Source: Streptomyces afghaniensis 772
GTDB lineage: Bacteria; Actinomycetota; Actinomycetes; Streptomycetales; Streptomycetaceae
Assembly (NCBI GenBank): GCA_000415505.1
Contig: KE354235.1
Coordinates: forward strand, 1-51,795
Length of the DNA stretch: 51,795 bases
Direction of reading: 5' to 3'
The translations under genes were made by a program, and so were the position numbers. The notes beneath the pieces were generated by a model. The model searched no databases and was not told the origin of the DNA. It saw nothing but the letters and a program-made list of their open reading frames with translations. Shown here piece after piece: positions 26,410 through 33,839 of this stretch; position 1 is the stretch's first letter; each line of letters starts with the position of its first letter.

Positions 26410-27936
26410 TCAGTGGCGGCGGGCGGCGGGAACGTCGGCGGGCGCCATGTCGCGGGTCAGGGCCGTACGGTCGATGGACCGCTTGAGGATCTTCCCGGTC
26501 GGGCCCTTGGGCAGCGCGTCGACGAACCGGACGATGCGCGGGATCTTGTAGGCGGACAGCCGCTCCCGTGCCCAGCTCGACACCTCGGCGGCACCGAGCT
26601 CCGCACCGGGCCGGGCGGCGATGAGCGCGGCGACCTCCTCACCGTAGTGCTCGTCGGGAACGCCGATCACGGCTGCCTCGACGATGTCCGGATGCTCGTA
26701 GAGCACTTCCTCGACTTCGCCGGGGTAGACGTTGTAACCGCCGCGGATGATCAGGTCCTTGATGCGGTCGACGATACGAAGGTCGCCGTCCGTGTCGGTT
26801 TCACCGAGGTCGCCGGTCCGGAACCAGCCGTCGGACGAGAGGGCCGCGGCGGTGTCCGCGGGGCGGTTCCAGTAGCCGCGCATCACCGTGGGCCCCTTGA
26901 TGTGGACCTCGCCGACGCTCCCCGGCGGGCACTCGGTGCCGTCGCCGTCACGCACCTGAACCCGCGTCCGCGGCACTGACCTACCGGTGTACCCGGTCTT
27001 GCCGCCGCGGTCGATGTCGTTGAAGGTGCCGAACGCGGTGGTCTCGGTGAGCCCATACCCTTCGAGGATGGTGCAGCCGAAGCGGGCCTCGAAGGCCCGG
27101 GCGATCTCGCCGGGAAGCGACGCGCCGCCGGAGACGGCGACACGGAGCCCGGCGAAGTCCGCCGGGCTCGCGTCACCCGCCGCGTGCAGCAGCGCGTTCC
27201 ACATGGTCGGCACGCCGGCCATGATGGTGAGCCGGTCGCGGCGAAGCATGTCCAGCATCGAGGCCGGGTCGAACCTGGCCAGCAACGACATCGAGCCGCC
27301 CACGGTCAAGGTCGCCATCATGACCGACGCCTGGCCGAACACGTGGAACAGCGGGAGGCCGGTGCCGGTACGGTCGGCGCTCGTCGCTCGGCTGCACTCG
27401 GCGCCGATCTCCCCGGCTGACAGCAGGTTCCCGACGGTGAGTTGGGCCCCTTTCGGCCGTCCGGTGGTTCCCGAGGTGTACAGGATGGCCGCGGTCTCGT
27501 CGCGGTCCCGGTCGACCACGCCGGCCGGGGCAGCGGTGACCGGCGCGCCCGGGGACAGCGTCCAAGAGGGCACCGAGAGCGCCGCGGCCGCCTCCGCGAC
27601 GGCCGGGCCGAGGGCGTGCCATGCGATCGCCAAGGCGCATCCGGCGTCGCCGAGAACGTACTCGGTCTCGGCCCGGGTGGACATCGTGTTGACCGGCACC
27701 ACGACACAGCCCGCGGCCTGGATCCCGAGGTAGGCCACCACGAACTCGGGCACCGACGGCGCCGCGAGCAGCACCCGGTCCCCCGGGGACAGGCCCGCGG
27801 TGACCAGGGCGCCCGCGTACCGCATGCTCGCGTCCCGTAGCTGAAGGTAGGTCCACTGATCCGTGGCGCCGCGCAGTGCGATGTGGTCGGGGGTGGCGGC
27901 CGCGTGGCGGCACACAGGATCGAGAACGCTGGTCAT
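26410..27936 (-). CDS. Acyl-CoA synthetase (AMP-forming)
   Basis: A 508-residue ANL-superfamily ligase that activates a carboxylic acid to its CoA thioester. The P-loop is YTSGTTGRPKGAQ, A5 is GYGLTETTAFG, A7 is GWFRTGDLGETD, A8 is DRIKDLIIRGGYNVYPGEVEE and the catalytic Lys lies in PKGPTGKILKR. The length and PLFHVFGQ motif fit medium-chain or aromatic acid CoA ligases. It overlaps the HAD gene stop by 4 bp and lies in the thiolase-HAD-ligase operon. It probably supplies the CoA ester on which the neighbouring operon acts. Confidence 0.9.
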   Translation of the reverse strand: MTSVLDPVCRHAAATPDHIALRGATDQWTYLQLRDASMRYAGALVTAGLSPGDRVLLAAPSVPEFVVAYLGIQAAGCVVVPVNTMSTRAETEYVLGDAGCALAIAWHALGPAVAEAAAALSVPSWTLSPGAPVTAAPAGVVDRDRDETAAILYTSGTTGRPKGAQLTVGNLLSAGEIGAECSRATSADRTGTGLPLFHVFGQASVMMATLTVGGSMSLLARFDPASMLDMLRRDRLTIMAGVPTMWNALLHAAGDASPADFAGLRVAVSGGASLPGEIARAFEARFGCTILEGYGLTETTAFGTFNDIDRGGKTGYTGRSVPRTRVQVRDGDGTECPPGSVGEVHIKGPTVMRGYWNRPADTAAALSSDGWFRTGDLGETDTDGDLRIVDRIKDLIIRGGYNVYPGEVEEVLYEHPDIVEAAVIGVPDEHYGEEVAALIAARPGAELGAAEVSSWARERLSAYKIPRIVRFVDALPKGPTGKILKRSIDRTALTRDMAPADVPAARRH

Positions 27937-28583
27937 GGCCGGTGCCTTCCAGTGATTCCGAAGCGTTCGGCGAGCTGGCGGCGGGTGTCGGCGGCGCTGG
28001 TGTGCAGTACGCCCCCGATTCCGATCCGTGCCGCTCCGTCGAGGTTCTGCCGCAGGTCGTCGATCATGACTGCCTGCTCGGGGTCGATGCCGAGGCGTTC
28101 ACAGGCGATCGCGTAGATCCGCCGGGAGGGCTTGCGGATCCCGACCTCGGCGGAGATGACGATCACGTCGGCGAGGGACGCGAGTTCGACACCGTCGTAG
28201 GTGCCGGTACCGAACGAATTGGACACGAGCGCGACGGGACGGCCGGCTGCTCGGAGATCACCGAGCAGCGCGAGCATGTCCTGGTCGATCGACATGCCCG
28301 CCTGCATGCGGGCCGTGAGCCCCTCGGCCGCCACGTCCGCGCCGTGGGCGCGGAGCCGTTCGGCGAACCCTCGCTCGAAGGCTTCGGCGTCGATGCGGCC
28401 GCACTCGTGGTCGGACAGGAGGGTGCGAGATGCCTCGTCCCGGGCGAGGAGGTCCAGCGGCAGGCGCGGATCGACGCCGAGCGAGGCACCGAAGTCGGTG
28501 AAAGCCCGCAACACACTGGAGGTGATGACACCGCCGAAGTCCACGAGGACGGCGGTTCGCGCCTCGTCCGTCACGCGCGGCAC
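27933..28583 (-). CDS. HAD-family hydrolase (ACAD10/epoxide-hydrolase N-domain-like)
   Basis: A 216-residue haloacid dehalogenase-fold phosphatase. Motif I is VDFGGVIT; it lacks the second Asp of the DxD phosphatase motif (D-F-G-G), as in the HAD domain of ACAD10 and soluble epoxide hydrolase. Motif II is ALVSNSFG, the Lys is in GIRKPSRRIY and motif IV is MIDDLRQN. It sits between thiolase and ligase (1-bp gap and 4-bp overlap). With the APH kinase and ACAD encoded nearby, it completes the three domains of ACAD10 as separate proteins. Confidence 0.85.
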   Translation of the reverse strand: MPRVTDEARTAVLVDFGGVITSSVLRAFTDFGASLGVDPRLPLDLLARDEASRTLLSDHECGRIDAEAFERGFAERLRAHGADVAAEGLTARMQAGMSIDQDMLALLGDLRAAGRPVALVSNSFGTGTYDGVELASLADVIVISAEVGIRKPSRRIYAIACERLGIDPEQAVMIDDLRQNLDGAARIGIGGVLHTSAADTRRQLAERFGITGRHRP

Positions 28584-28584
28584 C

Positions 28585-29784
28585 TCAGGCGACCTCGAAC
28601 AGTCCGGCTGCGCCCATGCCGCCCCCGACGCACATCGAGATCACCACATAACGAACACCGCGGCGCTTGCCCTCGATGAGGGCGTGCCCCACCAGCCGGG
28701 CCCCGGTCATTCCGTACGGATGACCGACCGAGATGGCGCCGCCGTTCACGTTGAACCGCTCCGGATCGATGTGCAGTTCGTCCCGGCAGTACAGCGCCTG
28801 GGAGGCGAACGCCTCGTTGAGTTCCCACAGGCCGATGTCGTCGATGGTGAGGTCGTGCTGCTTGAGCAGTTTCGGAATGGCGAACACCGGGCCGATGCCC
28901 ATCTCGTCCGGCCCACAACCGGCAACGGTCATACCGCGGTAGACGCCCAGTGGCTGAAGTCCGCGGCGTTCGGCCTCCTTCGACTCCATCAGCACCGACG
29001 CCGAAGCCCCGTCCGACAACTGCGAGGAGTTGCCCGCCGTGACGCTGGATCGCGCGCTCACCTCACCGTCGGACAGCACCGGCGCCAGTCCGGCCAGGCC
29101 CTCGAGCGTCGTCGACGCGCGGTTGCCCTCGTCGCGGGTCAGGGTCACGGCCTCGTCCCGCACCTGCCCGGACTGCTTGTCCAGGACCTTCTTCACGCTG
29201 TCGAGCGCGACGATCTCCTGGTCGAAGCGGCCGGCCTCCTGCGCCGCCGCGGTGCGCTGCTGTGACACCAGCGCGAACTCGTCCTGGCGTTCCCGGCTCA
29301 CGCCGTAGCGTTCGGCGACGATCTCCGCCGTGTGCAGCATCGGCAGGTAGATGCTCGGCTTGTGCTCGACCAGCCAGGGATCCGCCATGCGGTGGGTGTT
29401 CATGTGGTCGTTCTGCACCAGGGAGATCGACTCGACACCGCCTCCGACAGCGATCTGCATGCCGTCCGCGACGATCTGCTTGGCGGCCGTCGCGATGGCC
29501 ATCAGGCCCGACGAGCACTGCCGGTCGATCGTCATCCCCGACACGACGTCCGGAAGTCCGGCGCGGAGAGCAGCCTGACGCGCGACATTGAAACCCGAGG
29601 ACCCCTGCTGCACGGCGCAGCCGAAGATCACGTCCTCGACCTCACCTCCCTCGAGCCCGGCCCGCTGCACCGCGTGCGACAGGGCATGGGCGGCGAGTTC
29701 CTGCGCCTGGGTGTCGTTGAACGCGCCGCGATAGGCCTTTCCGATCGGCGTGCGTGCCGTCGAAACGATGACTGCTTCCCTCAT
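28585..29784 (-). CDS. Acetyl-CoA acyltransferase (thiolase)
   Basis: A 399-residue thiolase. The acyl-binding Cys is in [11 protein letters not shown] (about residue 90). The catalytic His is in [16 protein letters not shown] and the second Cys in [14 protein letters not shown]. It cleaves 3-ketoacyl-CoA to acetyl- (or propionyl-) CoA, the last step of the pathway. It is the first gene of the thiolase-HAD-ligase operon, transcribed from the promoter at 29849-29877. Confidence 0.92.
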   Translation of the reverse strand: MREAVIVSTARTPIGKAYRGAFNDTQAQELAAHALSHAVQRAGLEGGEVEDVIFGCAVQQGSSGFNVARQAALRAGLPDVVSGMTIDRQCSSGLMAIATAAKQIVADGMQIAVGGGVESISLVQNDHMNTHRMADPWLVEHKPSIYLPMLHTAEIVAERYGVSRERQDEFALVSQQRTAAAQEAGRFDQEIVALDSVKKVLDKQSGQVRDEAVTLTRDEGNRASTTLEGLAGLAPVLSDGEVSARSSVTAGNSSQLSDGASASVLMESKEAERRGLQPLGVYRGMTVAGCGPDEMGIGPVFAIPKLLKQHDLTIDDIGLWELNEAFASQALYCRDELHIDPERFNVNGGAISVGHPYGMTGARLVGHALIEGKRRGVRYVVISMCVGGGMGAAGLFEVA

Positions 29785-29848
29785 GTCGCCTCACTGCTTC
29801 CTGTTGGCCCGGTGCGTCCGGGTGGAGCCGGTGGCCGGCCTTCCGCCG

Positions 29849-29878
29849 GTTATAATTGAATCCGGCGTCATGTTCAAC
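29849..29878 (-). promoter_or_regulatory. Promoter with embedded operator for the thiolase operon
   Basis: On the minus strand, -35 TTGAAC (29872-29877) and -10 TATAAC (29849-29854) are 17 bp apart. The spacer matches that at 25566-25582 in almost every base, including ATTGAATCCG and CGTCA. This indicates one regulator for both operons, most simply the TetR encoded at 25662. Confidence 0.75.
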
Positions 29879-29891
29879 CATGTCCCAGCTC

Positions 29892-29936
29892 TTGACAGTC
29901 CATCCTCCCGCCTGGAGGGTACCGACCAGTCGGTAC
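29892..29936 (+). promoter_or_regulatory. Promoter and perfect GTACCGAC-GTCGGTAC operator
   Basis: A consensus -35 TTGACA (29892-29897) is followed after 17 bp by a weak GAGGGT. The perfect dyad GTACCGACCAGTCGGTAC occupies 29919-29936, over the expected start of transcription and 14 bp before the hydrolase start. It is the best of three such sites (others at 125 and 2835). Confidence 0.65.
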
Positions 29937-29949
29937 GAAGAGGTGGGTC

Positions 29950-30786
29950 GTGACTCAGCTGAGCATCTCCACGGGTGCGGGCGTGTTCGACGCGATCGCG
30001 GCGGGTCCGCCCGAGGGCCGCCCGGCGCTGCTGTTGCACGGCTTCCCGCAGACAGGGCTGGTGTGGCAGCGGCAGATCGAGGCGTTGGCCGCGCACGGCT
30101 ACCGGGTGGTGGCACCCGACCAGCGTGGGTACTCCCCCGGCGCCCGCCCCCGGCGGCCCGAGGACTATGGCATCAGCCTTCTCGTGGACGACGTGGTCGC
30201 GATCAGTGAGGAACTGGGCTGGGCGGCGTTCGACCTCGTCGGCCATGACTGGGGAGGCGCGGTGGCCTGGTGGACCGCGCACGCCCACCCCGGCCGCGTC
30301 CGCACTCTGACGGTGGTCTCGACCCCGCACCCCGGCGCTCTGGCCACCGCCCTGCGTACCGACGAGGATCAGCGCACACGCTCCCACTACATGATCGACT
30401 GGCGCGACACACCCGCGACCGAGGAACGCATGCTCGCCCACGATGCCCAGGAGCTTCGCGGTTTCTACGCCGGAAAGGTCCCGCAGGACAGCGCCGACGC
30501 CTACGTGTCGCACCTGTCCCGGCCGGGCGCTCTCACCGCGGCGCTGAACTGGTACCGGGCCGGCCGCCCCGACGGCGCGATCGGCGTCATCGACGTGCCC
30601 ACGCTGTACGTCTGGAGCACGGAGGACAGCGCGTTCGGTCCGGCAGCCGCAGAGGAGACCGAGCGATGGGTCAAGGGGCCGTACCGGTTCGAAACCCTCC
30701 AGGGCGTCGGCCACTGGATCCCCGAGGAGGCGCCCGAAACGCTGAACCGCCTGCTGCTCGAACACCTGCAAGCCCACGGCACGTAG
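29950..30786 (+). CDS. Alpha/beta hydrolase, epoxide hydrolase-like
   Basis: A 278-residue alpha/beta hydrolase. HGFPQTGLVW holds the oxyanion HG-x-P motif, DQRGYSPGARP follows, and the nucleophile elbow GHDWGGAVAW uses Asp, as in epoxide hydrolases and dehalogenases rather than serine esterases. The acid is in WSTEDSAFG and the His in GVGHWIPEEAPE. It would open an epoxide or hydrolyse a related bond. GTG start. It is divergent from the thiolase operon and followed 50 bp later by an SCO6745-family gene. Confidence 0.87.
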   Translation: MTQLSISTGAGVFDAIAAGPPEGRPALLLHGFPQTGLVWQRQIEALAAHGYRVVAPDQRGYSPGARPRRPEDYGISLLVDDVVAISEELGWAAFDLVGHDWGGAVAWWTAHAHPGRVRTLTVVSTPHPGALATALRTDEDQRTRSHYMIDWRDTPATEERMLAHDAQELRGFYAGKVPQDSADAYVSHLSRPGALTAALNWYRAGRPDGAIGVIDVPTLYVWSTEDSAFGPAAAEETERWVKGPYRFETLQGVGHWIPEEAPETLNRLLLEHLQAHGT

Positions 30787-30836
30787 TGAACCCGCAGCGA
30801 ATGTCCCGCTCGTCGACTCTCCGAAGAGGTGACCCG

Positions 30837-31658
30837 ATGCAGACCGCCCGCTCGGCCTGGCGCCGTCTCGAGCCCGTCCACGGCATGATCTACTTCGTTC
30901 CCGAGGCAAGGCGACGGTACGCGGAGCTCGGCCTGAGCGGTCGCGCCGGGTACTTCACTTCCAGGAGCGCCGCATTCGGCCGGGCTTCCGCCGAGCTGGT
31001 CATCTCGACCTTCTACAACTTCAACCCCGATGTCGTACGGCAGGCGGTCGACGGGGCCTGGGACGCGACGACGCCGCAGCAGGTGCTGGACGCCCGGTAC
31101 GCCGCGGCGGGCGAAGCCCTGCGACGGGCGGGAGTCCACGAGTTGCCGGGCGCGGACGAGGTGCTGGCGCTGACCCGCCGGGCTGCCGAGGCGGCCTGCG
31201 AGCACGCGCAGGGCCGCCCGCTGTTCGCGGCGCATGCCGCACTGCCGTGGCCGGAGGAGCCGGTGGTGCAGCTGTGGCATGCCCAGACACTGCTCCGGGA
31301 GTTCCGTGGAGACGGCCATGTCGCATGCCTGCTGAGCGAGGGTGTCGGAGGCTTGGAGGCGCTGATTCTGCACGCCGCGACCGGTGAGGTCCCCGTCGAC
31401 TTCCTCAAGGCGAGCCGTGCCTGGCCCGAGGAGGAGTGGGCCGGCACCCAGGAGCGCCTGCGCGAGCGAGGTCTCCTGGACGGCGACTCCCTCAGCCCGG
31501 AAGGCGTACTCCTGCGCCGGCACATCGAGGACCGTACCGACCGCCTGGCCCTTCCCGCCTACGCCGCCCTCGGTGACGCCGGCTGTGAGCGTCTCGCCGA
31601 ACTCGCGAGCCCCTTCGGCCGTGCCGTCGTGGACGCCGGCCTCCTCAAGCTGGGCTGA
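30837..31658 (+). CDS. SCO6745-family protein of unknown function
   Basis: A 273-residue, largely helical cytosolic protein of a Streptomyces/mycobacterial family known from S. coelicolor SCO6745. The N-terminal part SAWRRLEPVHGMIYFVPEAR is characteristic. The C-terminal 70 residues (LRERGLLDGDSLSPEGVLLRRHIEDRTDRL) resemble a winged-helix wing but no function is proven. GAGG precedes ATG 30837. It is probably co-transcribed with the epoxide-hydrolase-like gene and thus under the GTACCGAC operator. Confidence 0.78.
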   Translation: MQTARSAWRRLEPVHGMIYFVPEARRRYAELGLSGRAGYFTSRSAAFGRASAELVISTFYNFNPDVVRQAVDGAWDATTPQQVLDARYAAAGEALRRAGVHELPGADEVLALTRRAAEAACEHAQGRPLFAAHAALPWPEEPVVQLWHAQTLLREFRGDGHVACLLSEGVGGLEALILHAATGEVPVDFLKASRAWPEEEWAGTQERLRERGLLDGDSLSPEGVLLRRHIEDRTDRLALPAYAALGDAGCERLAELASPFGRAVVDAGLLKLG

Positions 31659-31711
31659 CCGGGCCCTCATCGAGGGCCGTCTCATCGTCCCCGCTGACCG
31701 GAACGGCCGGT

Positions 31712-31736
31712 GGCCGCCCGTCGAAGACGGGCGGCC
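31712..31736 (+). terminator. Hairpin terminator after the SCO6745-family gene
   Basis: An 11-bp perfect stem GGCCGCCCGTC / GACGGGCGGCC with a GAA loop, 54 bp after the stop codon. The rest of the gap to the sigma gene holds a 10-bp palindrome ATGACGTCAT at 31788-31797 and no gene. Confidence 0.75.
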
Positions 31737-31942
31737 GCATGCGCCACACGTGTCGACGCCGTCGGAGCGTGGCCTTCGAGTACGGCGATGACGTCATGGC
31801 CGCCCAGGAAGCAGCCTGCAGACCATCCTCGCTCTCCATCACGTCGGAACCGCTCAGCCGTCCGACGGACCCCGGTGATGAGTTTTCGCGCCCGCACCCG
31901 TCACACCTAGGACGGGACACGACGAGGCGGAAGGATGACGTG

Positions 31943-32941
31943 ATGAGTGCGGACACACGGCTGGAGGAGCTGGGCGTGAGCGGTCTGGGCGAGGTCGACG
32001 AGTCGGCGTTCTCGGGGCTGGCGGAGCGGCACCGGCGGGAGCTGCACGTGCACTGCTACCGGATGCTCGGGTCGTTCGACGACGCCGAGGACACCGTGCA
32101 GGAGACGTTCCTCCGTGCCTGGCGGCGGCGGGAGACCTTCGAGGGGCGGTCGACGTTCCGGGCCTGGCTGTACCGGATCGCCACCAACGCCTGCCTGGAC
32201 CTGCTCGCCAAACGCCGCCCGGAGCCCGCGACCGGCGGCGAGGTGCTGTGGCTGCAGCCCTACCCGGACCGGCTGCTCGACGAGCTGCCCGCGGGCGACG
32301 CGGACGAGCCGGAGGCCGTCGCCGTCGCGCGGGAGACGATCGAGCTGGCGTACCTGGTCGCAGTCCAGCACCTCGCGCCGCGCCCGCGGGCCGCGCTGAT
32401 CCTGCGGGACGTGCTCGGCTGGCCGGCGAAGGACGTCGCGGAGCTCCTCGGGGACTCCGTCAACTCCGTGAACAGCGCGCTGCAGCGGGCCCGCGCCGGC
32501 ATGCGGGAGCACCTGCCCGCCGAGCGGCAGGACTGGACCGGCAGCGAAGAGGACGCAGGGACGCGCGAGCTGGTGCGCCGCTACACCGACGCCAGCGTGG
32601 CCACGGACATCCCTGCGCTCGCCGCGATGCTGCGGGACGACGTCCGGTGCTCGATGCCGCCCACGCCGGGCCTGTACATCGGCCGCGACGCGGTGGTGAA
32701 CGACTGGGTCGAGAGCGGCTTCGAGGGCATGAAGGGCCTGCGCGCCGTCCCCATCTCCGTGAACCGGCAGCCCGCCGTCGCCTTCTACCTCTGGCAGGAG
32801 CAGGAGGGCGCGTACCTGCCGCTGACGATCGACGTCCTGCGCGTCACCGGCGGGGCGATCACCGAGATCGTCACGTTCCACGACGACCGGTTCCCGCGGC
32901 TCGGGCTGCCGGAGCGCCTGCCGGCGGACGGCACGGCGTAG
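31943..32941 (+). CDS. ECF sigma factor with C-terminal SnoaL-like domain
   Basis: A 332-residue extracytoplasmic-function sigma factor. Sigma region 2 is HVHCYRMLGSFDDAEDTVQETFLRAWRR (residues about 34-62). Sigma region 4 is RAALILRDVLGWPAKDVAELLGDSVNSVNSALQRAR (about 150-185). A 130-residue SnoaL/NTF2-like domain follows (RRYTDASVATDIPALAAMLRDDVRCSMPP). This is the SigG/SigJ-like group (TIGR02960 type), in which the C-terminal domain stands in for a separate anti-sigma factor; none is encoded next to it. AAGGATGACGTG precedes ATG 31943. Convergent or divergent partners are absent. Confidence 0.9.
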   Translation: MSADTRLEELGVSGLGEVDESAFSGLAERHRRELHVHCYRMLGSFDDAEDTVQETFLRAWRRRETFEGRSTFRAWLYRIATNACLDLLAKRRPEPATGGEVLWLQPYPDRLLDELPAGDADEPEAVAVARETIELAYLVAVQHLAPRPRAALILRDVLGWPAKDVAELLGDSVNSVNSALQRARAGMREHLPAERQDWTGSEEDAGTRELVRRYTDASVATDIPALAAMLRDDVRCSMPPTPGLYIGRDAVVNDWVESGFEGMKGLRAVPISVNRQPAVAFYLWQEQEGAYLPLTIDVLRVTGGAITEIVTFHDDRFPRLGLPERLPADGTA

Positions 32942-33516
32942 TCCCGGTGTGGACGCTCGGGCTGCGCGGCGGCGCGCGTGTCGCGGTGGTCGCCGGGGTC
33001 GTCGCGGGCGGGGCAGCCATCGCGCGGCGTCTCGAGTGCTATCTGCCTCTGACACCACGGCCCTCGTTTTCACGCCCACGGGCGGTGGCAGCGTTTCCAC
33101 CAAGTGCGAACAGACTTCGTTCAAGCGGCTCGCTCGCATCTCGATGGCAGCACTTGAGCCTGGCCGCCGGTCAGGGCGCCGGTGGAACGTCGCTCAGGCG
33201 AGCTCCGATCCGAGGATTCCGACACGACCCTGACACTGGCGGGCCGGGACACGGCGCGAGACTCGGGCGAAACCGCAGGGCACGATGCGCTGCGTCACAC
33301 GAGCTGCGAGATCCTCCAACTTCTGTGGGATCTCAAGTTCGACTGCACAATCTCACCGCCCGCCTCATATCGACTGCACTTACACAGTTCGAACGCGTGT
33401 GGGGTGTCCGCTGCGTAGTTGTGATCATGCGTATGACGGTAAACCGCTGATGGCGCGGAAAGCTGCGGTGTGGGGCTTGTAGCATTTCGCCCCACACGGT
33501 GGTGAGAGGAAGACAT
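32942..33516. other. 575-bp non-coding gap before the trypsin-NACHT locus
   Basis: No gene is supported here. The second half (about 33290-33440) is visibly less GC-rich than its neighbours. It holds a direct repeat TCGACTGCAC (33339-33348 and 33370-33379), the palindrome GTTCGAAC (33387-33394) and a GAGATCC/GGATCTC inverted repeat (33308-33314 / 33328-33334). It may carry the regulatory region of the downstream locus or be a junction of an inserted segment. Confidence 0.5.
33468..33497 (+). promoter_or_regulatory. Inverted repeat around a -10-like element upstream of trypco2
   Basis: GTGTGGGGC (33468-33476) and GCCCCACAC (33489-33497) form perfect 9-bp arms with a 12-nt centre. The centre contains TAGCAT (33480-33485), a good -10 hexamer. 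The repeat ends 19 bp before the trypco2 start. No convincing -35 is seen, so an activator or a structured leader is possible. Confidence 0.5.
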
Positions 33517-33825
33517 GTGATCGAACTGTCCGAAATGATCCGGCAGTTGCGGTGGGAGTTGAACGCCGCGATGGCGGACGGAGCGGGTGAGAGGGTGCGC
33601 TTCGAGCTCGGCCCGGTGGAGATCGAGACGACCGTGGCGGTGGACCGCGAGGCCGAGGCGAACGGGAAGGTTCGCTTCTGGGTGGTTGAGGCGGGTGGCA
33701 GTGGGAGGGACACGCGGTCGCGGACCCAGCGGATCACGCTCACCCTGCAGCCGAAGGCGGTGGCGCCGGACGGGACCTCGCGGAACGCGTTGATCTCGGG
33801 CGGCGAAGTCGACGGGGAGCGCTGA
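33517..33825 (+). CDS. Trypco2-domain protein (trypsin-co-occurring)
   Basis: A 102-residue protein beginning VIELSEMIRQLRWELNAAM, then RVRFELGPVEIETTVAVDREA and KVRFWVVEAGGSG. This is the helix plus beta-strand pattern of the trypsin-co-occurring domain 2. In Actinobacteria such domains sit beside trypsin-like proteases in NTPase-based conflict systems, where they are thought to act as adaptors or inhibitors. The gene lies 14 bp upstream of a trypsin-NACHT gene, which is the expected context. GTG 33517 preceded by AGAGGAAG was chosen. The biochemical role is unknown. Confidence 0.82.
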   Translation: MIELSEMIRQLRWELNAAMADGAGERVRFELGPVEIETTVAVDREAEANGKVRFWVVEAGGSGRDTRSRTQRITLTLQPKAVAPDGTSRNALISGGEVDGER

Positions 33826-33839
33826 CGGGGGGCTGGGGC

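Noticed and set aside
32948-33450. A small membrane protein encoded after the sigma factor (frame with VAVVAGVVAGGAAIARR)
   Set aside because: No ribosome site, no similarity after the short hydrophobic stretch, and the frame is part of a long sigma-gene shadow.
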